Of a DNA stretch of 64,000 bases, positions 19,756 through 29,917 are shown piece by piece. The notes under the pieces were generated by a model. The model was not told the DNA's origin. It saw nothing but the letters and a program-made list of their open reading frames with translations, and searched no databases. A program made the position numbers and the translations under genes. This DNA is from Pseudomonas poae (lineage in GTDB: Bacteria; Pseudomonadota; Gammaproteobacteria; Pseudomonadales; Pseudomonadaceae), in assembly GCA_004000515.1 (NCBI GenBank), contig CP034537.1, forward strand, positions 7,275,501 through 7,339,500. The letters are read 5' to 3'. Positions within the stretch are counted from its first letter, which is position 1; every line of letters begins with the position of its first letter.

Positions 19756-21660
19756 TTACATTTCGACCTGGGTGCCCAGCTCGATCACCCGGTTTACCGG
19801 GAGTTTGAAGAAACGCAGGTTACCGTTGGCGTTCTTCAACATGAACGCGAACAAACCTTCGCGCCAACGCGCCATGCCCTTGATGCGCGACGCAATCACC
19901 GTCTCGCGACTGAGGAAGTAGGTGGTGCGCATCGGGCTGAAATCCAGGTCATCGAGGTGACACAGCTTCAGCGCCTCGGGCACGTCCGGCTCGTCGGTAA
20001 AGCCGAAGTGCAGGATCACACGGAAGAACCCTTCACCGTAGGAATCCACCTCGAAACGCCGTGCAGCAGGTACACGCGGAATATCCTCGTAGACCACCGT
20101 CAGCAACACCACTTGCTCATGCAGCACCTGGTTGTGCAGCAGGTTGTGCAACAGCGCGTGGGGCACCGCGTCCGGGCGCGCCGTGAGGAACACCGCCGTA
20201 CCCTGTACGCGATGGGGCGGTTGCACGCGGATACTGCTGATAAAGATCGGCAGCGGCAGGCCGCCTTCGTCGAGGCGGTCCACCAGCAATTGCTTGCCGC
20301 GTTTCCAGGTGGTCATCAGCACAAACAGCACAATCCCCGCCAGTACCGGGAAGGCACCGCCCTGGATGATCTTCGGCACGTTGGCGGCAAAGTACAGGCC
20401 GTCCACCAACAGGCAGCAGACCAGAACCGGCACCGCCAGTATCGGCGGCCATTTCCAGAGCAGCAGCATGACCGCCGACACCAGGATCGTGGTCATCAGC
20501 ATGGTACCGGTTACCGCTACGCCGTAGGCCGACGCCAACGCGTTGGAGGACTCGAAGCCCAACACCAGCAAAATTACCCCGACCATCAGCGACCAGTTCA
20601 CCGCGCCGATATAGATCTGGCCTTGTTCGGCACTGGAGGTGTGCTGGATATGCATGCGCGGGATGTAACCCAACTGGATCGCCTGGCGCGTCAGCGAGAA
20701 TGCGCCGGAGATGACCGCCTGGGAGGCAATCACCGTCGCCAGGGTGGACAACACCACCAGCGGGATCAGCGCCCAGCTCGGCGCCAGCAGGTAGAACGGG
20801 TTACGTGCGGCTTCCGGGTCGCCGAGCAGCATCGCGCCCTGGCCAAAATAGTTAAGCACCAGCGCGGGGAGCACCAGCATGAACCAGGCGCGTGCGATGG
20901 GTTTGCGACCGAAGTGCCCCATGTCGGCGTACAACGCTTCGGCGCCGGTCAGAGCCAGCACGACCGCGCCGAGGATGGCCACGCCAATGCCCGGATGAGC
21001 CTCGAAGAAACGCACGGCCCACATTGGATTGATGGCGCTGAGCACTTCAGGATGCAGTGTGATGCCATACACGCCGAGGCCACCCAGCACCAGGAACCAC
21101 GTCACCATGACCGGCCCGAACAGCTTGCCGATGTGATCGGTACCGTGCTTCTGGATCAGGAACAACGCCACCAGCACCACCAGGGCGATAGGCACGACCC
21201 ACTTTTCCAGTCCGTCGAAGGCCAACTCCAGCCCCTCAACGGCGGACAATACAGAAATCGCCGGGGTGATCATGCTGTCACCGTAGAACAGCGCCGCCCC
21301 GCACAGGCCACACACCACGAGAAAGCTACGCAGCTTCTTGCGCTCCCCCGCCGCCCGTCGCGCCAGTGCAGTAAGGGCCATGATGCCGCCTTCGCCTTGG
21401 TTGTCGGCGCGCAGTACAAACAGCATGTACTTGATGGAGACCACCCAGATCAGCGACCAGAAGATCAGCGCCAAAATCCCCAAGACGCCGTCATGGTTGA
21501 CTTGCACTCCATAACCGCCGTTGAACACCTCTTTAAGGGTGTAGAGCGGGCTGGTCCCGATATCGCCGTAAACCACCCCGACCGCTGCCACCAGCATGCC
21601 AATCGGCTTTGCGGTGGAATGCTCGGCGCCTGCCGCCGGACTACTTGCCTGACCCATCAA
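19756..21660 (-). CDS. kup: Low-affinity potassium transporter Kup
   Basis: 634 residues. Inner-membrane K+ uptake protein of the KUP/HAK/KT family, with about 12 membrane helices. The family signature [17 protein letters not shown] occurs at about residue 33, and [17 protein letters not shown] and the helix [17 protein letters not shown] motif ([17 protein letters not shown]) follow. A hydrophilic C-terminal domain covers about the last 180 residues. Full length for the family. The intergenic region to rimO holds its promoter. Confidence 0.93.
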   Translation of the reverse strand: MMGQASSPAAGAEHSTAKPIGMLVAAVGVVYGDIGTSPLYTLKEVFNGGYGVQVNHDGVLGILALIFWSLIWVVSIKYMLFVLRADNQGEGGIMALTALARRAAGERKKLRSFLVVCGLCGAALFYGDSMITPAISVLSAVEGLELAFDGLEKWVVPIALVVLVALFLIQKHGTDHIGKLFGPVMVTWFLVLGGLGVYGITLHPEVLSAINPMWAVRFFEAHPGIGVAILGAVVLALTGAEALYADMGHFGRKPIARAWFMLVLPALVLNYFGQGAMLLGDPEAARNPFYLLAPSWALIPLVVLSTLATVIASQAVISGAFSLTRQAIQLGYIPRMHIQHTSSAEQGQIYIGAVNWSLMVGVILLVLGFESSNALASAYGVAVTGTMLMTTILVSAVMLLLWKWPPILAVPVLVCCLLVDGLYFAANVPKIIQGGAFPVLAGIVLFVLMTTWKRGKQLLVDRLDEGGLPLPIFISSIRVQPPHRVQGTAVFLTARPDAVPHALLHNLLHNQVLHEQVVLLTVVYEDIPRVPAARRFEVDSYGEGFFRVILHFGFTDEPDVPEALKLCHLDDLDFSPMRTTYFLSRETVIASRIKGMARWREGLFAFMLKNANGNLRFFKLPVNRVIELGTQVEM

Positions 21661-21947
21661 CCACTCCTGCCCTTTGACCTGAGGTCTTTTATAAACAGCG
21701 CGTCTAAGCTGACACTAGCATGCGCTGTTTTACTTCTCGTAACAGACGTTTTATTGACCCCGGGGTTTTCCCCGTGCGCAACGGCGCGAAGCATAGCGCA
21801 GCACTCGTCGCATTTCCCTGCATAAAGCTGGTCAAGTGCGTTGCCCGTCGCTAGAATTGCGCACTTTTTTGATCAGAGGCACACCAAGTGCCCGTCTACC
21901 GCTTTGTCGTGCCCGACTGGCGGCGTCATTCAATACCGAGGTTAGAC

Positions 21948-23288
21948 ATGTCCACCACCATCGCAAAAGCCAACCCCAAGGTTGGCTTTTGTTTCCTGGG
22001 TTGCCCGAAGGCTCTGGTCGACTCCGAGCGCATCCTCACGCAGCTGCGTATGGAAGGCTATGACGTTGTGTCCACCTACCAGGACGCCGACGTGGTGGTG
22101 GTCAACACCTGCGGCTTCATCGACTCGGCCAAGGCGGAGTCCCTGGAAGTGATCGGCGAGGCCATCAAGGAAAACGGCAAGGTCATCGTGACCGGCTGCA
22201 TGGGTGTGGAAGAAGGCAATATCCGCAACGTGCACCCGAGCGTGCTGGCCGTGACCGGTCCACAGCAGTACGAGCAGGTGGTCAACGCCGTGCACGAAGT
22301 GGTGCCGCCGCGTCAGGACCACAACCCGCTGATCGACCTGGTGCCGCCACAGGGCATCAAGCTGACCCCGCGTCACTACGCGTACCTGAAGATTTCCGAA
22401 GGCTGCAACCATAGCTGCAGCTTCTGCATCATCCCGTCGATGCGCGGCAAGCTGGTCAGCCGGCCAGTCGGTGATGTGCTGGACGAGGCACAGCGCCTGG
22501 TCAAATCCGGCGTGAAAGAGCTACTGGTGATCTCTCAGGACACCAGCGCCTACGGCGTCGACGTGAAATACCGCACGGGTTTCTGGAACGGCGCGCCGGT
22601 GAAAACCCGCATGACCGAACTCTGCGAAGCCTTGAGCAGCCTGGGTGTGTGGGTGCGCCTGCACTACGTTTACCCGTACCCGCACGTGGACGAACTGATC
22701 CCGTTGATGGCTGCCGGCAAGATCCTGCCGTACCTGGACATTCCGTTCCAGCACGCCAGCCCCAAAGTGCTCAAGGCGATGAAACGCCCAGCCTTTGAAG
22801 ACAAGACCCTGGCACGCATCAAGAACTGGCGCGAGATCTGCCCAGAGCTGATCATCCGCTCCACCTTCATCGTCGGCTTCCCCGGCGAAACCGAAGAAGA
22901 CTTCCAGTACCTGCTGGATTGGTTGACCGAAGCACAGCTGGACCGCGTCGGTTGCTTCCAGTATTCGCCGGTTGAAGGCGCACCAGCCAACCTGCTGGAC
23001 CTGGCCGTAGTGCCAGACGACGTCAAGCAAGACCGTTGGGAGCGCTTCATGGCGCATCAACAGGCGATCAGCTCGGCACGTTTGCAACTGCGCATCGGCA
23101 AGGAAATCGAAGTGCTGATCGACGAAGTCGACGAGCAAGGCGCAGTGGGCCGTTGCTTCTTCGATGCGCCGGAGATCGACGGTAACGTGTTTATCGACGA
23201 TGCCAGCGGTTTGAAGCCAGGCGACAAGGTCTGGTGCACCGTGACGGATGCCGACGAGTACGACTTGTGGGCCGAAAAGCGCGACTAA
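21948..23288 (+). CDS. rimO: Ribosomal protein S12 methylthiotransferase RimO
   Basis: 446 residues. Radical-SAM enzyme that adds a methylthio group to the conserved aspartate of ribosomal protein S12. N-terminal UPF0004 domain with its cluster cysteines ([34 protein letters not shown]). Radical-SAM cluster motif CNHSCSFC at about residue 148. C-terminal TRAM domain at about 380-446. The ATG at 21948 (GAGG upstream) gives the usual N-terminus; an earlier in-frame ATG at 21888 would add 20 unlikely residues. Confidence 0.95.
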   Translation: MSTTIAKANPKVGFCFLGCPKALVDSERILTQLRMEGYDVVSTYQDADVVVVNTCGFIDSAKAESLEVIGEAIKENGKVIVTGCMGVEEGNIRNVHPSVLAVTGPQQYEQVVNAVHEVVPPRQDHNPLIDLVPPQGIKLTPRHYAYLKISEGCNHSCSFCIIPSMRGKLVSRPVGDVLDEAQRLVKSGVKELLVISQDTSAYGVDVKYRTGFWNGAPVKTRMTELCEALSSLGVWVRLHYVYPYPHVDELIPLMAAGKILPYLDIPFQHASPKVLKAMKRPAFEDKTLARIKNWREICPELIIRSTFIVGFPGETEEDFQYLLDWLTEAQLDRVGCFQYSPVEGAPANLLDLAVVPDDVKQDRWERFMAHQQAISSARLQLRIGKEIEVLIDEVDEQGAVGRCFFDAPEIDGNVFIDDASGLKPGDKVWCTVTDADEYDLWAEKRD

Positions 23289-23302
23289 ATCTGTAAAGAT
23301 TT

Positions 23303-23342
23303 AAAAAAGCCCCGCCTCTGGACAAGATGCGGGGCTTTTTTA
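23303..23342 (+). terminator. Rho-independent terminator of rimO
   Basis: Stem AAAAGCCCCGC/GCGGGGCTTTT with an A-rich lead and T-rich tail, 15 nt after the rimO stop. Confidence 0.92.
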
Positions 23343-23391
23343 GGTCTATCGTTTTGCCCATCAGCGCACATCAAGGCAAGGGGCAGCGGGC

Positions 23392-23865
23392 ATGCGTCAG
23401 CATTCGGTTATCCACACACCTAAAACCAGCGACTACACGCACTTGGCGCAAATCTGGGAAGACTCGGTACGCGCGACCCATGACTTCCTGCCGGACAGCT
23501 ACATCGTGTTGCTGAAAAACCTGGTGCTGACACGCTATCTGGATTCGGTGATGTTGATCTGCACCAAGGATCTGCGCCAGCGCATCACCGGTTTTGCCGG
23601 GGTGGCGGCGGGTAAGGTGGAGATGCTGTTTATCGACCCACAGCACAGGGGCGAAGGCTTGGGCCGGCAATTGCTGCGTTACGCGATTGAGCACATGAAT
23701 GCCGATGAACTGGACGTCAACGAGCAGAACCCCCAGGCGCTGGGCTTTTACTTCAAGCAAGGGTTCGAGGTGGTCGGACGTACGGAGCATGACGGTCTGG
23801 GGCAACCTTATCCGTTGCTGCATATGCGTTTGCGCCAAGTGCAGCAACAAGCTCGACAGGGCTAA
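23392..23865 (+). CDS. GNAT-family N-acetyltransferase, YjaB-like
   Basis: 157 residues. Single acetyltransferase domain with the acetyl-CoA pyrophosphate loop DPQHRGEGLGRQLL at about residues 83-96, and the C-terminal motif NEQNPQALGFYFKQGFEVVGR. The acceptor substrate is unknown. Stands alone after the rimO terminator. RBS is weak (GGGG about 10 nt upstream), so the start is not certain. Confidence 0.8.
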   Translation: MRQHSVIHTPKTSDYTHLAQIWEDSVRATHDFLPDSYIVLLKNLVLTRYLDSVMLICTKDLRQRITGFAGVAAGKVEMLFIDPQHRGEGLGRQLLRYAIEHMNADELDVNEQNPQALGFYFKQGFEVVGRTEHDGLGQPYPLLHMRLRQVQQQARQG

Positions 23866-23936
23866 TTGAAATGGAGCCGGGATTAACCGGCCCCACACAG
23901 GTACAATAGCTGCCCCCTTTTGTTACGGCCCTTGTC

Positions 23937-24647
23937 ATGACTGACCCCATACGCCTCTCCAAACGCCTTATCGAACTGGTCGGTTGCTCCCGTCGGGAGG
24001 CTGAGCTGTTTATCGAAGGCGGCTGGGTCTCGGTGGACGGTGAAGTGATCGACGAGCCGCAGTTCAAGGTCACCACCCAGAAGGTCGAACTCGACCCAGA
24101 AGCCAAGGCCACCGCGCCAGAGCCAGTGACCATCCTGCTGCACGCCCCTGCCGGCGTGGATGCCGAGACCGCGCTGGCCACCATCAGCGCGGAGACCTTG
24201 TCCGAAGAACACCGCTTCGGCAAGCGCCCGCTCAAGGGCCACTTCCTGCGCCTGACCGCCAGTGCCGACCTGCAAGCCAAGGCCAGCGGCCTGTTGGTAT
24301 TTACCCAGGACTGGAAGATCCTGCGCAAGTTGACCGCCGATGCCGCCAAGATCGAGCAGGAATACGTGGTGGAAGTCGAAGGCGACATGGTTGCCCACGG
24401 CCTCAACCGCCTCAACCACGGCCTGACGTACAAAGGCAAGGAACTGCCGGCGGTCAAAGCCAGCTGGCAGAACGAAAACCGCCTGCGTTTTGCGCTGAAA
24501 AACCCGCAGCCGGGCGTCATCGCACTGTTCTGCGAAGCGGTTGGCCTCAAGGTCATCGCCATTCGCCGCATCCGCATCGGCGGCGTGTCCATCGGCAAAG
24601 TGCCGGTCGGCCAATGGCGTTACCTGTCCGGCAAAGAGAAGTTCTAA
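23937..24647 (+). CDS. RluB/RluF-type pseudouridine synthase homologue lacking the usual catalytic Asp
   Basis: 236 residues. N-terminal S4 RNA-binding domain (IRLSKRLIELVGCSRREAELFIEGGWVSVDG), then a RsuA/RluB-like catalytic fold ending GLKVIAIRRIRIGGVSIGKVPVGQWRYL. In active enzymes the core motif is RLDxxTxGLL. Here the aligned stretch is SADLQAKASGLLVFTQD, with Gln at the position of the catalytic Asp. The enzyme may be inactive, or a shifted Asp may substitute. A rRNA modification role is therefore a family-based assumption. Confidence 0.75.
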   Translation: MTDPIRLSKRLIELVGCSRREAELFIEGGWVSVDGEVIDEPQFKVTTQKVELDPEAKATAPEPVTILLHAPAGVDAETALATISAETLSEEHRFGKRPLKGHFLRLTASADLQAKASGLLVFTQDWKILRKLTADAAKIEQEYVVEVEGDMVAHGLNRLNHGLTYKGKELPAVKASWQNENRLRFALKNPQPGVIALFCEAVGLKVIAIRRIRIGGVSIGKVPVGQWRYLSGKEKF

Positions 24648-24715
24648 GCCGCTCCCCTTTTTTCGACACCGCCTGATTCGGCGGTGTCCCCAGTTGAATA
24701 CCAGGATTGCCCACC

Positions 24716-25177
24716 ATGATTCACAACGACGTACTGCGCAGCGTGCGCTACATGCTCGACATCAGCGACAACAAGATGGTCGAGATCATCAAGCTCGGCG
24801 GCATGGACGTAACCAAGGAAGACTTGCTGACCTACCTCAAGAAAGATGAGGAAGAAGGCTTCGTGTTCTGCCCGGATGATGTCATGGCGCACTTCCTCGA
24901 CGGCCTGGTGATCTTCAAGCGCGGCAAGGACGAAAGCCGTCCACCGCAGCCGATCGAAACCCCAGTAACCAACAACATCATCCTCAAGAAGCTGCGCGTC
25001 GCCTTCGAACTGAAAGAAGACGACATGCATGCCATCCTCAAGGCCGCCGAGTTTCCGGTGTCCAAGCCAGAGCTGAGCGCGCTGTTCCGCAAGTTCGGCC
25101 ACACCAACTACCGCACGTGTGGCGATCAGTTGCTGCGTAATTTCCTCAAGGGCCTGACCTTGCGGGTTCGCACCTAA
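24716..25177 (+). CDS. yehS: DUF1456 family protein, YehS-like
   Basis: 153 residues. Two repeated DUF1456 helical modules: NDVLRSVRYMLDISDNKMVEIIKLGGMDVTKEDLLTYL, then NIILKKLRVAFELKEDDMHAILKAAEFPVSKPELSALFRK. Function unknown. ATG at 24716 chosen with AGGA upstream; a TTG three codons earlier is an alternative. The trmO start follows three bases after the stop, so the two are probably co-transcribed. Confidence 0.85.
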   Translation: MIHNDVLRSVRYMLDISDNKMVEIIKLGGMDVTKEDLLTYLKKDEEEGFVFCPDDVMAHFLDGLVIFKRGKDESRPPQPIETPVTNNIILKKLRVAFELKEDDMHAILKAAEFPVSKPELSALFRKFGHTNYRTCGDQLLRNFLKGLTLRVRT

Positions 25178-25180
25178 GCC

Positions 25181-25875
25181 ATGCGTTACAACGTCTCGCC
25201 CGTCGGTTTCGTACGTTCCTGTTTCAAGGAGAAGTTCGCCATCCCGCGTCAGCCGCAATTGGCGCCCGCCGCCCGTGGCGTGCTGGAGTTGGTGGCGCCG
25301 TTTGACGGCGGCGAGGCAGTGCAGGGCTTGGAGCAAGTCAGCCATGTGTGGCTGCTGTTTCTGTTCCACCAAGCCCTGGAAGACAAGCCACGCCTGAAGG
25401 TGCGCCCACCGCGCCTGGGCGGCAATACGTCTATGGGCGTGTTTGCCACCCGTGCGACACACCGGCCCAATGGCATTGGCCAATCGGTGGTGAAGTTGGA
25501 CAAGGTGGAGCCTGGCAAGCTGTGGATTTCCGGGATCGACCTGCTCGATGGCACGCCGGTGCTGGATATCAAGCCGTATGTGCCGTACGCAGACATCATC
25601 GACACCGCCACCAACGACATGGCCAGTGGCGCCCCTACGTTGATTCCCGTGCAGTGGCTGAAGACCGCGCTGCATCAGGCACAAAGCCATGCTCAGCGGC
25701 TGGATGAGCCGTTGGTGGCGTTGATTGAGCAGTGCTTGGCGTAAGACCCGCGGCCGGCGTATCAAACGCCTGGGCCTGAGCGTGAGTATGGCGCGCAGTT
25801 TTGGGATGTGGATGTGCGGTGGCACTATCCCGAGGCGGGCTGATTTGTGTGCTGGAAGTGCTTCCAGCCGGATAA
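25181..25875 (+). CDS. trmO: tRNA (N6-threonylcarbamoyladenosine37-N6)-methyltransferase TrmO, interrupted by a stop and a frameshift
   Basis: SAM-dependent enzyme that methylates t6A37 of tRNA-Thr. The beta-barrel core is intact (PVGFVRSCFKEKFAIPRQP, and ATRATHRPNGIGQSVVKL, the substrate and SAM region). A TAA at 25742-25744 ends the open frame after residue 187. Reading on gives DPRPAYQ, the conserved C-terminal motif, and then a second lesion at 25838-25842 where one added base gives EAGLICVLEVLPAG and a stop at 25873. The repaired gene is 231 residues, the normal length. Either the gene is truncated or the sequence carries two errors. Confidence 0.82.
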
Positions 25876-25904
25876 ACACCAGAAACAACTGTGGAGCCGC
25901 TTGT

Positions 25905-25987
25905 TGGGAGCTGGCTTGCCTGCGATAACATCACCTCGATTCAACTGAATAACCGAGGCGTCTGCATCGCAGGCAAGCCAGCTCCCA
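25905..25987. repeat. REP palindrome with an extra half-site
   Basis: 22-nt inverted arms (25905-25926 and 25966-25987) of the TGGGAGCTGGCTTGCCTGCG subtype. A further partial copy, AGCCAGCTCCCACA at 25992-26005, and a T run follow. Lies between the trmO and fpr genes, which converge. Confidence 0.88.
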
Positions 25988-26022
25988 CAAAAGCCAGCTC
26001 CCACATTTTTTTGTATCGGTGT

Positions 26023-26802
26023 TTACTTCTCGACGAACGCACGCTCGATCAAATAGTCACCCGGCTCACGCATGCGTGGCGAAACTTTCAGGCCGAAGCT
26101 GTTCAGCACTTCGCTAGTTTCATCCAACATACTTGGGCTACCGCACAGCATGGCGCGGTCGTCCTCAGGGTTGATCGGTGGAAGGCCGATGTCGGTGAAC
26201 AGCTTGCCGCTGCGCATCAGGTCGGTCAGGCGGCCTTCGTTTTCGAACGGCTCGCGGGTCACGGTCGGGTAGTAGATCAACTTTTCACGCAGGGCTTCAC
26301 CGAAGAACTCGTTCTGCGGCAGATGCTCGGTGATGAATTCGCGGTAGGCGACTTCGTTGACGTAACGCACGCCGTGGCACAGGATCACTTTTTCAAAGCG
26401 CTCGTAGGTTTCCGGGTCCTGGATCACACTCATGAAAGGTGCGAGGCCAGTGCCGGTGCTGAGCAAGTACAGGTGTTTGCCCGGCTTCAAATCGTCAAGC
26501 ACCAGGGTGCCTGTCGGTTTTTTGCTGATGATGATCTCGTCGCCTTCCTTCAAGTGCTGCAATTGGGAAGTCAGCGGGCCATCCGGGACCTTGATGCTGA
26601 AGAACTCCAAATGCTCTTCCCAATTCGGGCTGGCAATGGAGTAAGCGCGCATGAGCGGGCGGCCGTTGGGCTGTTGCAGGCCGATCATCACGAACTGACC
26701 GTTCTCGAAGCGCAGGCCCGGATCACGGGTGCACTTGAAGCTGAACAGAGTGTCGTTCCAGTGATGAACACTGAGGACACGCTCGTGGTTCATGTTGCTC
26801 AT
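26023..26802 (-). CDS. fpr: Ferredoxin--NADP+ reductase
   Basis: 259-residue FAD flavoprotein exchanging electrons between NADPH and ferredoxin or flavodoxin, used in oxidative stress and iron handling. FAD-binding motif MRAYSIASPNWEEHLEFFSIKV at about residue 50. NADP-binding STGTGLAPFMSVIQDP and VILCHGVR follow, and the C-terminus RAFVEK is typical. ATG at 26800-26802 with AGGAG upstream; the longer ORF start is not needed. Divergent from the LysR gene finR, its probable activator. Confidence 0.94.
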   Translation of the reverse strand: MSNMNHERVLSVHHWNDTLFSFKCTRDPGLRFENGQFVMIGLQQPNGRPLMRAYSIASPNWEEHLEFFSIKVPDGPLTSQLQHLKEGDEIIISKKPTGTLVLDDLKPGKHLYLLSTGTGLAPFMSVIQDPETYERFEKVILCHGVRYVNEVAYREFITEHLPQNEFFGEALREKLIYYPTVTREPFENEGRLTDLMRSGKLFTDIGLPPINPEDDRAMLCGSPSMLDETSEVLNSFGLKVSPRMREPGDYLIERAFVEK

Positions 26803-26927
26803 GTACGGGGGACTCCTGGAAATGGGTCTGCGCCACAAAGATAGATGCGCAATTGCACAGCATTCTAATGGCGGCGACAATATCTGTTAACTGGATTATT
26901 AAGATAAGGGTTATCGGTTATATCGAT

Positions 26928-27854
26928 ATGCGATTTACTCTCCGTCAACTGCAAGTCTTCGTCGCCGTCGCCCAGCAGGAAAGCGTCTCGCGCGCTGCTG
27001 GCCTTCTGGCCTTATCTCAATCCGCCGCCAGCACCTCGATCACCGAGCTGGAGCGTCAATCCAGCTGCCAATTATTCGACCGCGCGGGCAAGCGCTTGAG
27101 CCTCAACGCCCTTGGTCATCAGTTGCTGCCGCAGGCGGTCGCGCTGCTGGACCAGGCCAAGGAGATCGAGGACCTGCTCAACGGCAAGTCCGGCTTTGGC
27201 TCCCTGGCGGTCGGCGCCACCCTGACCATCGGCAACTACCTGGCCACCCTGCTGATCGGCAGCTTCATGCAGCAGCACCCCGAGAGTCAGGTGAAGCTGC
27301 ATGTACAAAACACTGCTCATATCGTGCACCAAGTTGCTCACTACGAAATTGACCTGGGTCTAATCGAAGGCGACTGCAGCCACCCCGATATCGAGGTACA
27401 AACCTGGGTGGAAGATGAACTGGTGGTGTTTTGCGCCCCGCAACATCACCTGGCCAAGCGTGGCGTGGCGAGCATGGACGAGTTGACCCATGAGGCGTGG
27501 ATCCTGCGGGAACAGGGCTCTGGCACGCGCCTGACGTTCGACCAGGCCATGCGCCATCACCGTAGCGCGCTGAATATCCGGCTGGAGCTGGAGCATACCG
27601 AGGCGATCAAACGGGCAGTGGAGTCAGGGTTGGGGATTGGCTGCATTTCACGGCTGGCACTGCGCGATGCATTCCGCCGTGGCAGCCTGGTGCCGGTGGA
27701 AACCCCGGACTTGGACCTGGCCCGGCAGTTTTACTTCATCTGGCATAAACAGAAGTACCAGACCTCGGCAATGCGCGAGTTCCTGGAACTGTGCCGCGCC
27801 TTCACCGCCGGGGTTCAGCGCAGCGACGAGATCGTGCTGCCGAGCATTGCCTGA
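26928..27854 (+). CDS. finR: LysR-family regulator FinR, divergent from fpr
   Basis: 308 residues. N-terminal HTH (LRQLQVFVAVAQQESVSRAAGLLALSQSAASTSITELE), then a LysR effector domain (GSLAVGATLTIGNYLATLLIGSF). In Pseudomonas putida FinR activates the adjacent fpr gene under oxidative stress; here the same divergent layout with a 125-nt intergenic region supports that role. ATG at 26928 gives the standard LysR N-terminus; the upstream 25 codons of the longer ORF are promoter sequence. Confidence 0.9.
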   Translation: MRFTLRQLQVFVAVAQQESVSRAAGLLALSQSAASTSITELERQSSCQLFDRAGKRLSLNALGHQLLPQAVALLDQAKEIEDLLNGKSGFGSLAVGATLTIGNYLATLLIGSFMQQHPESQVKLHVQNTAHIVHQVAHYEIDLGLIEGDCSHPDIEVQTWVEDELVVFCAPQHHLAKRGVASMDELTHEAWILREQGSGTRLTFDQAMRHHRSALNIRLELEHTEAIKRAVESGLGIGCISRLALRDAFRRGSLVPVETPDLDLARQFYFIWHKQKYQTSAMREFLELCRAFTAGVQRSDEIVLPSIA

Positions 27855-27857
27855 GGG

Positions 27858-28219
27858 CTAGATCAGGATCACGGCCCACACCAGGGTAATCATGGTCAAT
27901 GCCACAAATTGTGCGGCACTGCCCATGTCCTTGGCGTTTTTGGACAGGGGGTGACGGTCCAGGGAAATCCGGTCAATCGCCGCTTCCACCGCCGAATTAA
28001 GCAACTCGACGATCAGGGCCAACAGGCAGACCGCGATCAGCAACGCACGCTCGACCCGGCTGACGTGCAGGAAAAAGCTCAGCGGGATCAGGATGACGTT
28101 GAGCAACACCAACTGACGGAATGCCGCCTCGCCGGTAAAAGCTGCACGCAGGCCATCCAGGGAGTAGCCCCTGCATTGAAGATACGTTTGATACCGGTTT
28201 GACCCTTGAAAGGCGACAT
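27858..28219 (-). CDS. dgkA: Diacylglycerol kinase DgkA (frameshifted)
   Basis: Small trimeric inner-membrane kinase that recycles diacylglycerol to phosphatidate. 120 residues when repaired. N-terminus MSPFKGQTGIKRIFNAGGYSLDGL is read from the ATG at 28217-28219. One G is missing from the run at 28168-28171, so the unrepaired ORF starts only at 28112. Catalytic signature VELLNSAVEAAIDR at about residue 66 and three membrane helices are intact. Converges with finR and lies downstream of erdR, as in P. aeruginosa. Confidence 0.87.
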
Positions 28220-28294
28220 AGACGTAGGCAACTGAACTAAAGGAGTGGGGAAGCTAGATCACGCAAAGTCAAAAAAGCGTGAATCGGTTACATC

Positions 28295-28945
28295 TTAATG
28301 CTGCGAAATTGACTCAAGTTGTTGCAGAAGCAGCGCCGCCTGAGTGCGGGTACGCACGCCCAGCTTGCGAAAAATCGCCGTGACATGAGCCTTGATGGTC
28401 GCTTCCGACACGCTCAACTCGTAGGCAATCTGCTTGTTCAGCAACCCTTCGCAGACCATGGTCAGCACACGGAATTGCTGGGGCGTCAGGCTCGCCAGGC
28501 CATCACGGGCGGCCTTGGCTTCGTCGGAGACGTTGATTTCTTCAAACGCCTGCGGTGGCCAGGACACATCGCCATCAAGCACGGTTCGCACCGCTTTCTG
28601 GATATCTTCCATGGCGCTGGACTTTGGAATGAACCCACTGGCGCCAAACTCCTTGGAGCGCACCACCACGTCGGCTTCTTCCTGAGCCGAGACCATCACG
28701 ACGGGAATTTGCGGGTATTGCCCGCGCAACAAGACCAGCCCGGAGAAACCATAGGCACCGGGCATGTTCAGGTCGAGCAGCACCAGGTCCCAATCGGATT
28801 TTTCGGTAAGGCGGGCTTCCAGCTCGGCAATGCTGGCAACTTCGACCAGGCGCACGTCCGGGCCGAGGCCCAGGGTCACTGCTTGATGCAGAGCGCTGCG
28901 AAACAGCGGGTGGTCATCGGCTATCAGGATTTCGTATGTGGCCAT
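28295..28945 (-). CDS. erdR: ErdR-like LuxR-family response regulator
   Basis: 216 residues. Receiver domain at about 1-120 with phospho-acceptor Asp in LVLLDLNMPG (about residue 57) and acidic pair DD near residue 10; LuxR-type HTH at about 150-210 (LTPQQFRVLTMVCEGLLNKQIAYELSVSEATIKAHV). The gene pair with dgkA matches PA3603-PA3604 of P. aeruginosa, where ErdR takes part in control of ethanol and acetate metabolism. No cognate sensor kinase is adjacent. Confidence 0.88.
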   Translation of the reverse strand: MATYEILIADDHPLFRSALHQAVTLGLGPDVRLVEVASIAELEARLTEKSDWDLVLLDLNMPGAYGFSGLVLLRGQYPQIPVVMVSAQEEADVVVRSKEFGASGFIPKSSAMEDIQKAVRTVLDGDVSWPPQAFEEINVSDEAKAARDGLASLTPQQFRVLTMVCEGLLNKQIAYELSVSEATIKAHVTAIFRKLGVRTRTQAALLLQQLESISQH

Positions 28946-29197
28946 TGATTAAATGATCCTGTTTTTTATGGGAACGCTGATGGGTTCAGCGTTCACCAGT
29001 ACACAAGGCGATGGCCAGGCAGCCATTGCCACAGGGCAAGTCCGACGTCAAAAGCAGTTGAAACGACGTCGAAAATTCACGGTTACGCCCCAATCGGCGC
29101 CCAGCATGCCCAGCGTAGCCTGGAGGGTCAAGCACTACGCCAGTGGGCATTTTAGCGGGTTACGCGCATGCGGTGCCATCATGCAAACGTCGTCTGG

Positions 29198-29917
29198 TTA
29201 TAGCGCCGGTATATAGGGCGCAAGACGCCGATGCACAGCGTCCTCCACGTCCAGCGGCAACTGGAACTTGGCCGCCAGGTAATGGGTGCTGAAGACGTCG
29301 AGGTAGGCATCCAGTACTTCGCTGGCAGTCTCGTCGGAGGCCAGTTCCAGGCACAGGGCGGCGACTTCGGCGGTACAGAAATGGTCATCGCGCTTGGAGC
29401 GCCGCAATTTGTAGCGCGACAGTTGCTCAGGGGCCAGGCTCAGTACCGGCAAGTGTTCCAGATACGGGCTTTTGCGGAACATTTTGCGCGCTTCGCTCCA
29501 AGTGCCATCAAGCAGGATAAACAACGGGCGCTTGCCCTCCACCACCTGCACTTCGCTGACCACACGTTCGGGGGCGACAAACTCACCGGGAAATACGATA
29601 TAGGGCTGCCATTGCGGGTCGGCCAGCAAGGTCAGCAAGTCGGGGTCAACCTCGGTGCGCGACCAGGCGAATGCGGTGGTGTCGTCGACCACGTCAGCGA
29701 TCAGCCAGCCGGTATTGCTCGGTTTCATCGGCTCGACATCGTGCATCAACAGGCACATGGCGGACCTGGCCTCGACCTTGGGTCGCCAGGCACACAGGCA
29801 ATACTCGGGGATCACTCGGCAACCGGGGCAACGCTCGGCACGCGAACCACGATTAAGAAACGGCCTGACGGCACGGGCCAGGCGTTGGGTGCGCAGGCGG
29901 GAGACGGCGTGGCTCAT
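29198..29917 (-). CDS. DTW-domain tRNA-uridine aminocarboxypropyltransferase (TapT-like)
   Basis: 239 residues. The N-terminal cysteine cluster CPGCRVIPEYCLC resembles a zinc site, and the DTW-family core LLDGTWSEARKMFRKSPYL is clear. It transfers the 3-amino-3-carboxypropyl group of SAM to tRNA uridine to form acp3U47. DTW families have several branches, so tRNA specificity is inferred. The preceding 252 nt down to erdR hold no gene I can support. Confidence 0.85.
   Translation of the reverse strand: MSHAVSRLRTQRLARAVRPFLNRGSRAERCPGCRVIPEYCLCAWRPKVEARSAMCLLMHDVEPMKPSNTGWLIADVVDDTTAFAWSRTEVDPDLLTLLADPQWQPYIVFPGEFVAPERVVSEVQVVEGKRPLFILLDGTWSEARKMFRKSPYLEHLPVLSLAPEQLSRYKLRRSKRDDHFCTAEVAALCLELASDETASEVLDAYLDVFSTHYLAAKFQLPLDVEDAVHRRLAPYIPAL

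Noticed and set aside
19651..21825. 724-codon plus-strand ORF opposite kup
   Set aside because: Composition (His/Gln/Arg-rich) is that of an antisense frame; the minus-strand kup gene is unmistakable.
28953..29216. 87-codon ORF between erdR and the DTW gene
   Set aside because: No domain, no conserved features and unusual composition; the region more likely holds promoters.
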